From NCBI RefSeq assembly GCF_009674605.1, contig NZ_WKJO01000001.1, forward strand, positions 1,302,001 to 1,366,000: DNA of 64,000 nt, written 5' to 3'. The notes beneath the pieces were generated by a model that saw nothing but the letters and a program-made list of their open reading frames with translations, ran no database searches and was not told where the DNA came from. The position numbers and the translations under genes are program-made. Below are positions 36,945-45,092 of this stretch, in pieces. Source of the DNA: Haloferax litoreum (GTDB lineage Archaea > Halobacteriota > Halobacteria > Halobacteriales > Haloferacaceae). The first letter of the stretch is position 1, and every line of letters starts with the position of its first letter.

Positions 36945-36967
36945 TAACCCACGAGGAACGTTCGAGC

Positions 36968-37213
36968 ATGGCCGACATACTCGCCGAGAACCTCTCCGGA
37001 AAGGCCGTCATGGGGTCGGACGGAACGGAACTCGGGATGCTGTACAACATCACGATGAACCTGAAGTCGGGGTCGCTCAACGACCTGCTCGTCCAACCCA
37101 ACGAGCAAGTCGCACCCGCGCGTGTCGCGTTCGACCGCGACGAGAGCGGTCGGTTCAAGATTCCGGTGAACCGCGTGCAGGCAGTCAAAGACTACATCGT
37201 CGTCCAACGATAG
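36968..37213 (+). CDS. PRC-barrel protein (CdpB-like)
   Basis: 81 residues from the ATG at 36968, forming one PRC-barrel: SGKAVMGSDGTELGMLYNI, SLNDLLVQPNEQV, FKIPVNRVQAVKDYIVVQ. Small archaeal PRC-barrel proteins were shown in Haloferax to bridge FtsZ-ring proteins (CdpB1, CdpB2, with SepF and CdpA). The position next to infB and nob1 matches, from memory, the CdpB2 locus. So a role in cell-division ring assembly is likely but is inferred from synteny. Seven base pairs separate it from nob1, implying co-transcription with ribosome-maturation genes. Confidence 0.85.
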   Translation: MADILAENLSGKAVMGSDGTELGMLYNITMNLKSGSLNDLLVQPNEQVAPARVAFDRDESGRFKIPVNRVQAVKDYIVVQR

Positions 37214-37220
37214 ACTGCTC

Positions 37221-37679
37221 ATGCGGATTCTCGACTCTTCTGCGTTCATCCACGAGTACCACACTGACGACGAGACGGCGTCGATTCCGCTCGTCAAAGA
37301 AGAACTCACCGGCGAACACGCCTTCCGATTCGACGCGCAGGAAGGGGCCGGCATGTACGTCCACATCCCCGGGCAAGGAACCGTCGACAAGGTGCTTCGG
37401 GCCGCCAAGGAGACGGGTGACGCTGACGTGCTCTCTGAGACTGACGCTCGCCTCATCGCCGCCGCGTTCGAACTCGACGCGGTTCTCGTCACCGACGACT
37501 ACGCGATGCAGAACGTCGCCGAGCGACTCAACGTCACCGTCGAAGTCATCGCCCAGGACGGAATCTCCGAGCAGCGAAGTTGGAAGTTCCAGTGTCAGGG
37601 CTGTGGCCGCGAGTTCGACGAGAACAAAGACCGCTGTCCCATCTGCGGGATGGGCCTCGCACGAAAGAACCCGGCGTAG
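37221..37679 (+). CDS. nob1: rRNA maturation endonuclease Nob1
   Basis: 152 residues. The N-terminal PIN domain shows its acidic residues in ILDSSAFIHE, SETDARLIAAA and VTDDYAMQN. The C-terminal zinc ribbon CQGCGREF and DRCPICGMG ends the protein. Nob1 cuts the 3' end of 16S rRNA in small-subunit maturation. The start is 7 bp downstream of the PRC-barrel stop. The size is typical of archaeal Nob1. Confidence 0.95.
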   Translation: MRILDSSAFIHEYHTDDETASIPLVKEELTGEHAFRFDAQEGAGMYVHIPGQGTVDKVLRAAKETGDADVLSETDARLIAAAFELDAVLVTDDYAMQNVAERLNVTVEVIAQDGISEQRSWKFQCQGCGREFDENKDRCPICGMGLARKNPA

Positions 37680-37697
37680 ACCGACAGCCGCCCGGCG

Positions 37698-38435
37698 TTA
37701 GAGCAGTCCAGTCGTCTGCGCGTAACTCGCGAGGAACTGGACTGCGTTGAACAGACCGTGAGCGACGGCAGCGACGAGGAGATTGCCACTCTGCTCGTAG
37801 ATAATCGCGAGGACGCTCCCGAGGACGAACACCATCCCGAGCGAGATGAGCATCCCTTCACCCGAGAACGACCAGAGGTGGATAGAGGCGAACACCGCAC
37901 TCGACAGAACGACGGCCGGGGCTGGCCCCCAGAGGCGGCGGAGTTCGCCGTACGCGATACCTCGGAAGATGAGTTCTTCGGTCGGACCTACGAGGAAGAT
38001 AGTGACAGCGGTGAGATAGAGGAAGTACACCGGATTCTCACGGCCCTGTTGTGCCAGGACGCTCTCTCCGCTCTGGATGTCGAGGAGGTTCATCAGCGCC
38101 GTCGCGGCGAGGTAGACGACGAGAAGCGCGAACAGACCGCCGCCAATCCACAGCATGTCTCGCTTCGAGGGGCGTTCGAGGCGGATGATGTCCCAGTCGT
38201 CGCGGGACGCGAGGTACGCGAGTCCGACGACGCCGAAGCCGACGAACTGTCCCGCGCTGGCGATGGCGTCTACGAGCGGGTCTGACGGGGCGAGGAACCC
38301 TCTCCCGATTCCGCTCGCGACGGCACCGAACATCGCACCGACGATAAGCGCGAGGGCGACGACGATGATGATACCGCCGTACGCCTGGAGGTGGTCGCTG
38401 GGACTCGCCGACGAGTGGGCGGAGTCGTGTGCCAT
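37698..38435 (-). CDS. CPBP-family intramembrane metalloprotease
   Basis: 245 residues; ATG at 38435 preceded by AAGGGAGACC. Seven to eight membrane helices. The CPBP/Abi motifs are complete: GPTEELIFRGIAYGEL (EExxxR, about 155-170), FASIHLWSF (His) and AHGLFNAVQF (HxxxN). Enzymes of this family cleave transmembrane or prenylated proteins. The target is unknown. Convergent with nob1, 18 bp apart. Confidence 0.9.
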   Translation of the reverse strand: MAHDSAHSSASPSDHLQAYGGIIIVVALALIVGAMFGAVASGIGRGFLAPSDPLVDAIASAGQFVGFGVVGLAYLASRDDWDIIRLERPSKRDMLWIGGGLFALLVVYLAATALMNLLDIQSGESVLAQQGRENPVYFLYLTAVTIFLVGPTEELIFRGIAYGELRRLWGPAPAVVLSSAVFASIHLWSFSGEGMLISLGMVFVLGSVLAIIYEQSGNLLVAAVAHGLFNAVQFLASYAQTTGLL

Positions 38436-38577
38436 TGGTCTCCCTTTCGGAAGCAGACCGGATAACGGATTCGGGTCAGGTCGCGTTCGACGTCGCCGTC
38501 TGTTCACGCCCGAGAGACAGTCTGGAATCTGTCAACCTACCGTCGCTCCTAACGTGATAGAGGACCTATACGATGTG

Positions 38578-39603
38578 ATGAGTGCACCTCAGCAACTTCA
38601 CGAGTTGCTATCCGAGGGGAACGAACTCAACATCGTCTGCCACAACAACCCTGACCCAGACTGTCTCGCGAGTGCCCTCGCGTTGGGGCGAATCGCCGCT
38701 GCTGCCGGCGTCGATGAGTCACACATCCACATCCTCTACGATGGAGATATCTCGCACCAGCAGAACCGCGCGTTCGTCAACCTCCTGGATATCGACCTCG
38801 GTAAGTTCGACCCGAAGACTGTTCGAGACCGTCCTCCAGAGTCGTTGCTCGCGTTCGTCGACCACTCGATTCCCGGTGCGAACAACAGAGTCCCGAAGGA
38901 CACGCCCATCGATATCGTCATCGACCACCATCCGGCGAACGGTATCGACGCACGATTCGTCGACCACCGAGAGCACATCGGTGCCGCGGCGACCATCCTC
39001 ACCGAGTACGTCGAAGCACTCGACATCGACATCGACGAGGCGCTAGCGACGGCACTCCTGTTTGCGATTCGTCGCGAGACGCTCAATTTTCTCCGGAGCG
39101 TGACCCGCGAAGAATACGAAGCGGCGGCGTTTCTCCACGAGTCAGCGGACCACGAACTACTCCGCCGATTGTCGGCACCGTCGTTCACGGGGGAGACGCT
39201 CGATGCGATTGCGACTGCCATCGGCAATAGAAGAGTAAAGCGTTCGGTCCTCGTCTCGCACGTCGGCCGAACCACCGAGCGGGATGCACTACCACAGGCC
39301 GCGGACTATCTTGCGACCTTAGAGGGTGTCGAAACGGCCATCATCTTCGGTGTCATCGACGACGCAATCCAACTCAGCGCTCGGTCACCAGACCCGCGTA
39401 TCCACGCTGGCAACGTCCTCAGAAAAGCGTTCAGCGACGTGGGGAGCGCCGGCGGACACCACGACGTCGCGGGCGGTGAAATCCCGCTCGGCATCTTTGG
39501 CGACTACACGAGTGACGACGAGACGTTGCTCCGAATCGTCGAAGAAGTCGTCACTGCACGTCTCTTCGCAGAACTCAAGATAGCCGACGAGTCCAATAAA
39601 TGA
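38578..39603 (+). CDS. DHH-family phosphoesterase (NrnA/RecJ-like)
   Basis: 341 residues from the ATG at 38578 (MSAPQQLHELL); a GTG at 38554 eight codons upstream is possible. Metal-binding motifs of the DHH domain: VCHNNPDPDCLASALAL (about 19-35), FVDHSIPG and VIDHHPANG. The DHHA1 half has GSAGGHHDVAGGEIPLG with the substrate-binding GGHxxAxG. Such proteins hydrolyse short oligoribonucleotides, cyclic dinucleotides or pAp. It differs from replication GAN/RecJ in length. Substrate cannot be set from the sequence. Confidence 0.9.
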   Translation: MSAPQQLHELLSEGNELNIVCHNNPDPDCLASALALGRIAAAAGVDESHIHILYDGDISHQQNRAFVNLLDIDLGKFDPKTVRDRPPESLLAFVDHSIPGANNRVPKDTPIDIVIDHHPANGIDARFVDHREHIGAAATILTEYVEALDIDIDEALATALLFAIRRETLNFLRSVTREEYEAAAFLHESADHELLRRLSAPSFTGETLDAIATAIGNRRVKRSVLVSHVGRTTERDALPQAADYLATLEGVETAIIFGVIDDAIQLSARSPDPRIHAGNVLRKAFSDVGSAGGHHDVAGGEIPLGIFGDYTSDDETLLRIVEEVVTARLFAELKIADESNK

Positions 39604-39815
39604 CTGCGAGGGGTACGTGCGACGACGCCCGCACAAGTGGTCGACTCAATCGGTCTGAGCGCGAACCGGCGTGTTTGCTCTGCGTCCGGCCGTCTATCTG
39701 TTCACACGCTCGATAGGCCGACACTCGACATGGTCACCGACGGTTGAATGTATGATAATACCGAACGTTCGTGTATCTAATTTATGCCTCTAAATAACGT
39801 ATATTTGTCGTAAAA

Positions 39816-41156
39816 ATGCGCCTCGTTCACGTACTCATCCCAATTGGCAGACTGGAGGACGTTCTCGACGAGTTGGACGACGAAGGAATCGACTACGCTG
39901 TGAGCGAAGAGATTGGGAGAGGAGAGTACGAAGCGCAGGTTTCGTTTCCGCTCCCGACCAGCGCAGTCGAACCGGTGTTGACCCGACTCCGGGGCGTCGG
40001 ACTCGAAGAAGCGGGGTACACCATCGTCGTCAGCGCCGAGACGGTCGTCTCAAAGCGATTCGCCGAGACGAAGAAGAAGTATACCGACCTGTCGCTGTCA
40101 CGTGCAGAACTGGTCTCGCGTGCCGAGGATATGGCACCGCCGCTGTCCACGTTCGTCGTGATGACTATCGTCAGCGCTGTCGTCGCGACGACGGGGTTGC
40201 TGTCGAACTCTGCGGCGGTCATCATCGGCGCGATGATTATCGCGCCCGTGATGGGGCCGGCCATCTCCGCGTCTGTCGGGAGCGTACTCTACGAACCGAA
40301 ACTCTTCCGTCGAGGTGTCGGGTTGCAGGTTCTCGGCGTGTTGCTCGCCATCGCGAGCGGACTCGTCTTCTCACTGCTGGTCAAAGAGACCCTGTTGGTG
40401 CCGCCGGGATTCAATCCGATAGAGGTCCCACAGGTCCAAGAACGACTGACGCCGAACATCCTCTCGCTGGTCCTCGCAGTCGGGGCCGGTGTTGCGGCCG
40501 TGTTCAGCCTGACTCGCGGTGTGTCGTCGGTGCTGGTCGGTGCGATGATTGCCGTCGCGCTGGTTCCGCCGGCGGCCACTGTCGGCATCGGCATCGCGTG
40601 GGACGCCCCACTCGCGATACTCGAAGCCGGGACCCTCCTACTCGTGAACATTCTCGCGGTGAATCTCGTGGCGCTCAGTCTCCTGTGGGTGAGTGGCTAC
40701 CGTCCAGTGTCCGAAGGTGATGCGGGCTACGCTCGCAAACGGACCATCCAACTGCTCGGCATCATCACGTTCTCGCTCCTCGTCTTGGGCGTCATTCTCT
40801 CGGGTGTGACGCTCCTCTCGATTGCCGACGCCCAGTTCAAGCAGAACCTGAACACCGAGATAGCCGACGTCCTCTCACAACAGCGGTATCAGAACGTCCG
40901 CCTCGTAGAAGTCCATATCGACGTCTCACCGGTACAGGGTCTCCTGTTCAGTGAAGACCCCGAAGTGACGATTCTCGTCGACTCCCCCGGTGGGGTCCTA
41001 CCCAGTGGATTAGCCGAAGCGATTCGCACGACAATCAAAGAAGAACAGGGGTACGACGTCATCGTCCTCATCGAAGCAGTCGACGCGTCCCGGCCTGCTG
41101 ACGACGAGGCGACGATGACGGAACGGGTGGCCGTTCCCTCTCGGGTCGCCATCTAG
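39816..41156 (+). CDS. DUF389/TIGR00341 membrane protein
   Basis: 446 residues. A cytoplasmic N-terminal part (about 1-110) with MRLVHVLIPIGRLEDVLDELDDEGIDY, a membrane core of about seven helices with the DUF389 signatures NSAAVIIGAMIIAPVMGPAISAS and VSSVLVGAMIAVALVPPAATVGIGI, and a soluble C-terminal tail. The family is widespread but uncharacterised. Similar proteins appear with stress or transport roles in annotation. The upstream 150 bp is unusually AT-rich with TTTATGCC at 39781-39788, a TATA candidate, and a palindrome CGAACGTTCG at about 39762-39771. Confidence 0.9.
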   Translation: MRLVHVLIPIGRLEDVLDELDDEGIDYAVSEEIGRGEYEAQVSFPLPTSAVEPVLTRLRGVGLEEAGYTIVVSAETVVSKRFAETKKKYTDLSLSRAELVSRAEDMAPPLSTFVVMTIVSAVVATTGLLSNSAAVIIGAMIIAPVMGPAISASVGSVLYEPKLFRRGVGLQVLGVLLAIASGLVFSLLVKETLLVPPGFNPIEVPQVQERLTPNILSLVLAVGAGVAAVFSLTRGVSSVLVGAMIAVALVPPAATVGIGIAWDAPLAILEAGTLLLVNILAVNLVALSLLWVSGYRPVSEGDAGYARKRTIQLLGIITFSLLVLGVILSGVTLLSIADAQFKQNLNTEIADVLSQQRYQNVRLVEVHIDVSPVQGLLFSEDPEVTILVDSPGGVLPSGLAEAIRTTIKEEQGYDVIVLIEAVDASRPADDEATMTERVAVPSRVAI

Positions 41157-41170
41157 GGTCGTTTCGAGCG

Positions 41171-42463
41171 CTATTCGACGACCAGTCGTTCTTTGTCCGC
41201 CACCGCGTCCGCCTCTTCGAAGTCGCCGCCACCGAGGAGGCCGCGGGCGGCGCGTTTGCCCCACTCGACGGCCGGTTGGACGAAGGTATCCACGTTCGCG
41301 AGTTCACCGTAGAGGACACAGGCCGCTTCCATCGCGTAGAGGAGTTCGCCGAGGCCGTACTCGTCCACGCGTTCGAGTTCGATGCGGACGTTCGGGCGGT
41401 CGGCGGCGACGAGACTCGCTTCCGTGGCCTCGAACTCGGCATCGAGGAGTTCACTGAGCGAGGACCCGCCGAGGTACGCGAGGCCGTCGAGGTCCGTCTC
41501 CGGGATGGCTACGTCGTCGCGTTCGGTGGCGCGGACGAGGGTGACGAGTTTGTCCCGTGGGCCGGCGCGGTACAGTTGGAGTTGTGAGTGCTGGTCGGTC
41601 GCCCCGAGGGCGCGAAGCGGTGTCTGGCCCAACCCATCCTTGCCGAGTGACTCGGCCCACAACTGTGCGAACCACTCGGAGAACGTCTCCAGCGACTCCG
41701 CGTAGGGCATCATCGCGTTCTGGAGCATCCCGCGCTCGGCGAGGGCGAACGAGACGGCACCGTAGGCGTACGCAGGCGAGTCGAACAGCGAGTCGGAGAG
41801 ACGGGCCTCCTGTGCGGCCGCCCCGTCCAGAATCGCCTCGATGTCGTGCCCGCAGATGGCCGCCGCGGCGAGACCGACTGTCGAGAGGACGGAAAAGCGG
41901 CCGGGGACGCCGTCGGGAACCGGGAGAAGTGGCAGGTCGTGCTTCTCGGCGAGGTCACGGAGGTTGCCCTCCTCACCGGTCGTGACGAACGTCCGGTCAG
42001 CCCAGTCCACGCCGGCGTCGGCCATCGCCTCGCGGACGACGAGGAAGTTCGCCAGCGTCTCGGCCGTCGTCCCGGAGCGTGAGACGACGTTGACGACGGT
42101 CTGCGAGAGGTCCAGCGAGTCGAGGAGCGACGCGACCGCTTCGGGGTCGACGTTGTCGAGGTAGTACGCGTCCACGTCGCTGTCGAGGGCGTCCGTCAGC
42201 GTTGCCGCGCCGAGGGCGCTGCCGCCGATACCGACGGTGATGACCGCGTTGGGGTCGTCGAATCGGCTGACTGCCTCGCGAATCGCGTCGGGGTCTGTCG
42301 TGCTCGGAAGGTTCAGCGCTTCGTAGCCGTGTTCGTTGTCCTCCCGTCCCTGTTCGATACGTTCGTGGGCGTCCGCGACGCGCCCGTCGAGCCGTTCGAG
42401 CGTCTCGCGTGAGACACCGTGGGCCGACGCCGTGTCGAGGACGTTCCCGAGGTCTACTTGCAT
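41171..42463 (-). CDS. pgi: Glucose-6-phosphate isomerase
   Basis: 430 residues from the ATG at 42463; a short upstream in-frame start is not family-like. Signature parts: VITVGIGGSALGAATL, VNVVSRSGTTAETLANFLVVR (substrate phosphate site), GVPGRFSVLSTVGLAAAAI and LGQTPLRALGATDQHSQLQLYRAGPRDK. The enzyme interconverts glucose 6-phosphate and fructose 6-phosphate, mainly for gluconeogenesis and the semi-phosphorylative Entner-Doudoroff route in haloarchaea. It is a conventional SIS-fold PGI, not the cupin type. Divergent from the 42537 gene with 73 bp between starts. Confidence 0.96.
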   Translation of the reverse strand: MQVDLGNVLDTASAHGVSRETLERLDGRVADAHERIEQGREDNEHGYEALNLPSTTDPDAIREAVSRFDDPNAVITVGIGGSALGAATLTDALDSDVDAYYLDNVDPEAVASLLDSLDLSQTVVNVVSRSGTTAETLANFLVVREAMADAGVDWADRTFVTTGEEGNLRDLAEKHDLPLLPVPDGVPGRFSVLSTVGLAAAAICGHDIEAILDGAAAQEARLSDSLFDSPAYAYGAVSFALAERGMLQNAMMPYAESLETFSEWFAQLWAESLGKDGLGQTPLRALGATDQHSQLQLYRAGPRDKLVTLVRATERDDVAIPETDLDGLAYLGGSSLSELLDAEFEATEASLVAADRPNVRIELERVDEYGLGELLYAMEAACVLYGELANVDTFVQPAVEWGKRAARGLLGGGDFEEADAVADKERLVVE

Positions 42464-42505
42464 GGTAATTCGCGCGTCGGCCGGCGTGAAAACGACACCG
42501 GTCGG

Positions 42506-42512
42506 TTTAATC
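42506..42512 (+). promoter_or_regulatory. TATA-like box of the 42537 membrane gene
   Basis: TTTAATC 25-31 bp before the ATG at 42537 indicates a leaderless start within the short pgi divergent region. Confidence 0.55.
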
Positions 42513-42536
42513 GCAGTCACTCCTAATCACCGGCTA

Positions 42537-43070
42537 ATGGCAGACGACTACGGCGGCGTCTTCGGGGCGTTCCCGTACGCGTTCCGGCACAGCGAGTCGT
42601 GGCTGTTCAAACTCTACGTCCTCGTGGGTGCCCTCGCGTCCGGTATCGTCTCGTTGTTCGTCATCTTCGGACTCGTGGTCCTCATCGGCGCGACGGCGGC
42701 CGTCCCCGGCGGGTCGCTCACCCTTTCGCGGTCGTTTTACGTCCTCGTGGGACTGTTTCTGGTCGCACCGCTCGTCGCACCCATCCTGTTCGTCGCTCGG
42801 CGGCATCGACGCACTGGGTCGGACCCCCGCTACGACGTGAGCCTCGCGTTCACCGGGTTCCTGTTCATGCTCTCGATGTACGTCGGTCTCGTCGTCTCGG
42901 TGCCGGCGGACTTACAGACGCCTGTCGAACCGTTCACACTCGGCCCAATCACCGTCTCGGCGCTCGTTCCCGTCGTGGAACTCCTCTACGCGCTTCCGCC
43001 GTTGTACGGCCTCGTCCCACCCGTAGTGTGCGCGGCGGCGATTTACGGCGTCCATCGATTGCTGCGGTGA
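42537..43070 (+). CDS. Five-helix membrane protein of unknown function
   Basis: 177 residues. MADDYGGVFGAFPYAFRHSESWLFK precedes about five membrane helices (25-47, 57-77, 93-112, 124-143 and 153-170). No catalytic residues or known family could be seen. The conserved-looking N terminus and the middle RRHRRTGSDPRY loop face the cytoplasm. Followed by a perfect 14-bp palindrome at 43084. Confidence 0.75.
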   Translation: MADDYGGVFGAFPYAFRHSESWLFKLYVLVGALASGIVSLFVIFGLVVLIGATAAVPGGSLTLSRSFYVLVGLFLVAPLVAPILFVARRHRRTGSDPRYDVSLAFTGFLFMLSMYVGLVVSVPADLQTPVEPFTLGPITVSALVPVVELLYALPPLYGLVPPVVCAAAIYGVHRLLR

Positions 43071-43083
43071 GTAGTGGCCGGAC

Positions 43084-43097
43084 CTCGGTGCACCGAG
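43084..43097. terminator. 14-bp palindrome downstream of a membrane gene (weak terminator candidate)
   Basis: CTCGGTGCACCGAG is a perfect palindrome 14 bp after the stop at 43070. In RNA it makes a five-pair stem with loop TGCA, but no T-run follows, so either a weak hairpin terminator or a protein site is possible. Confidence 0.35.
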
Positions 43098-43228
43098 CTA
43101 GGATGGTACCGTCTTCGTAGTTGAACACTCGCAGTAGTCGTTTCACCATCTGTTTCCGTGTGAACCAGCGACAACCAGCGCCGACAGACCCCGAAACGGG
43201 GAAAAGGCGCGACTGCCTACACCGGGTG

Positions 43229-43702
43229 ATGACCGAGTCCGAACGAACGGGAACGTTCCTCGTGACGGCGGCCGACGACCAGTCGGCGGTCCTGCGAGAC
43301 GTGCAATCCGGGCAGGTACACACGCTCTCTTCGAACCCCGGGGTCTCCGAGGAAGAGGCCGTCCGCGGCACCGTCGCGCCCGACCCGCCGATGAACGTCT
43401 CGTGGCAACTCGTCGAAGTCGAATCACGCTGGACCGTCTCCATCGAACGCTCGTCGGAGTCGCCGACGACGAACTCGCGAACCATCGCCAGTGAGAACCC
43501 CGAGGGCGAACTCGTCACCCAAGAGCGAGCGGGGACGGGCGAAATTCACGTCCTGTCGGTGCCCGAAGAGATGACCGAACAGGCCGTCGACGACATCCTC
43601 TCCGACCGAGAGGGACTACTTTCTCGCGCGGCCCGACTCGACGTGAACCGCGTCGAAGTCCGGTCTGGTCCGGGCGTCGTCTCGGTTCGGTACATGCCCT
43701 AG
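43229..43702 (+). CDS. Haloarchaeal conserved protein (DUF5812-like)
   Basis: 157 residues from the ATG at 43229. Beta-rich start TGTFLVTAADDQSAVLRDVQSGQVHTL, a middle PDPPMNVSWQLVEVE, and a C-terminal half with GTGEIHVLSVPEEMTEQAVDDILSDREGLLSRAARL. Soluble, acidic, no catalytic motif. It looks like DUF5812, a haloarchaea-specific family. Its function is unknown. A short CCCCG-AAA-CGGGG hairpin lies at about 43188-43200. Confidence 0.78.
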   Translation: MTESERTGTFLVTAADDQSAVLRDVQSGQVHTLSSNPGVSEEEAVRGTVAPDPPMNVSWQLVEVESRWTVSIERSSESPTTNSRTIASENPEGELVTQERAGTGEIHVLSVPEEMTEQAVDDILSDREGLLSRAARLDVNRVEVRSGPGVVSVRYMP

Positions 43703-43728
43703 TCGGTAGGGAACCCTGTTTTCCGTCG

Positions 43729-44097
43729 TCAGTCTTGCTTCCCCGTCGTCGACGCAGGTCCGTCGGCGCTCTGGACGCACCACCCTCCGTGGACGCTTCC
43801 TTCGCGTTCGACGAACTCCACGTCCGTCTCTTCGGAGAGGGTCGTCGCGCCGGCGGGTTCGAGTTCTTCGACGCGAAGCGTCAGCGTGAGCGAGTCACCA
43901 CAGCACCCCACGTCGAGGAACTCTTCCCACTCGTCGCCGAGGGCCGCCTCGTCGTGGAACCGTTTCAGGTAGTTCACGAACCGGTCGGCCGTCAACTGGT
44001 CGCGGCCCCACGCGCTCAGTTCGTCCGGGAAAGAGACGACGACGCTCGTCGCCGTCGCTTCAGTCGCTGGTTCTGGTGCTGCCGATTCACTGGTCAT
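43729..44097 (-). CDS. Small Cys-containing protein of unknown function
   Basis: 122 residues. After an Ala/Pro/Thr-rich start the protein reads VVVSFPDELSAWGRDQLTADRFVNYLKRFHDEAALGDEW, a helical part, then EEFLDVGCCGDSLTLTLRVEEL with adjacent cysteines, and GGWCVQS near the end. The three cysteines could bind a metal. No family recognised. Convergent with the DUF5812-like gene, divergent from secF. Confidence 0.7.
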   Translation of the reverse strand: MTSESAAPEPATEATATSVVVSFPDELSAWGRDQLTADRFVNYLKRFHDEAALGDEWEEFLDVGCCGDSLTLTLRVEELEPAGATTLSEETDVEFVEREGSVHGGWCVQSADGPASTTGKQD

Positions 44098-44198
44098 GAT
44101 TCACGATTGTTGTTCAAAGACTATGGGCCTGTCGCGGAATCGTCGCGCGTCCGTCAAACCGTGTGCCTCGGCACCGTATCCTGCCACGGATAAGAAAC

Positions 44199-44205
44199 CT
44201 TATTC
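44199..44205 (+). promoter_or_regulatory. TATA-like box of secF-secD
   Basis: CTTATTC, inside ATAAG-AAAC-CTTAT, lies 24-30 bp before the secF ATG at 44229. The dyad is short but sits on the TATA box. Confidence 0.5.
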
Positions 44206-44228
44206 GGCGTCGCTCAGGACCGCAACGC

Positions 44229-45092
44229 ATGGTCGAGTTTACGGTACCGGAGGTAGACTACACCCGGTACACGAATCGCCAACTCGCGGCCGTCCCCCTC
44301 GCGGTTCTCGCGGTGGCCCTGCTGGTCATCGGAGGGTGGTACGTCGCGACTGGTTCACCGGTAGACCCCGGCGTCGATTTCACCGGTGGCACCGAACTCC
44401 GTATCGCAACGGATGCCCCGCAAGACGAGGTCCGCGCGGCCTTCGATACCAACCCCGAGTCGATTCGCGCCGTCGCCGCCGACGGGACGTACGTGGTGAC
44501 GTTCCAGTCCGGAAGCGCGACGACGACGGAACTCGAACAACAGGCCGAAGCGGCAGGCTTCGAAATCCGCTCCGTCGACGCTGTCTCCGCGAGTTTCGGT
44601 TCCGACACGCAACTGCTCGCGCTCGGCGGCGTCCTCGTCGCGTTCGCCGGGATGAGCATTCTCGTGTTCGCGATGTTCCGCACGTTCGTTCCCTCCATCG
44701 CCGTCGTCATCTCTGCGTTCTCAGACATCGTCATCCCGGTGGCACTGATGAACATCCTCGGCATCGAACTGTCGCTCGGAACCGTCGCAGCACTCCTCAT
44801 GCTCATCGGGTACTCCGTCGACTCCGACATCCTCCTGAACAACCACATCCTCCGGCGCTCTGGTGACTTCTACGAATCGACGTACCGCGCCATGCAGACC
44901 GGTGTGACGATGACGCTGACGTCCATCGCGGCCATGATTGTCATGACCATCACGGCGACGCTGTTCGGCATTCAACTGCTCGCCGCTATCGGCACCGTCC
45001 TCGTCTTCGGGCTTACCGCCGACCTGATGAACACCTACATGCTCAACGTGACGCTCCTTCGCTGGTACAAGTTCGAGGGGGTGGCCCGATGA
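44229..45092 (+). CDS. secF: Protein-export membrane protein SecF
   Basis: 287 residues with the RND-like SecF fold: helix 1 (about 21-40), an extracytoplasmic domain starting DPGVDFTGGTELRI (the family motif) and five C-terminal helices carrying SVDSDILLNNHILRR, the conserved SecF motif. With SecD it uses the ion gradient to pull exported proteins across the membrane after SecYEG. In archaea secF precedes secD, as here. Its stop overlaps the secD start by ATGA. Confidence 0.96.
   Translation: MVEFTVPEVDYTRYTNRQLAAVPLAVLAVALLVIGGWYVATGSPVDPGVDFTGGTELRIATDAPQDEVRAAFDTNPESIRAVAADGTYVVTFQSGSATTTELEQQAEAAGFEIRSVDAVSASFGSDTQLLALGGVLVAFAGMSILVFAMFRTFVPSIAVVISAFSDIVIPVALMNILGIELSLGTVAALLMLIGYSVDSDILLNNHILRRSGDFYESTYRAMQTGVTMTLTSIAAMIVMTITATLFGIQLLAAIGTVLVFGLTADLMNTYMLNVTLLRWYKFEGVAR

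Noticed and set aside
43188-43200. CCCCG-AAA-CGGGG as a terminator
   Set aside because: It lies in front of a gene, and A rather than T follows on the coding strand.
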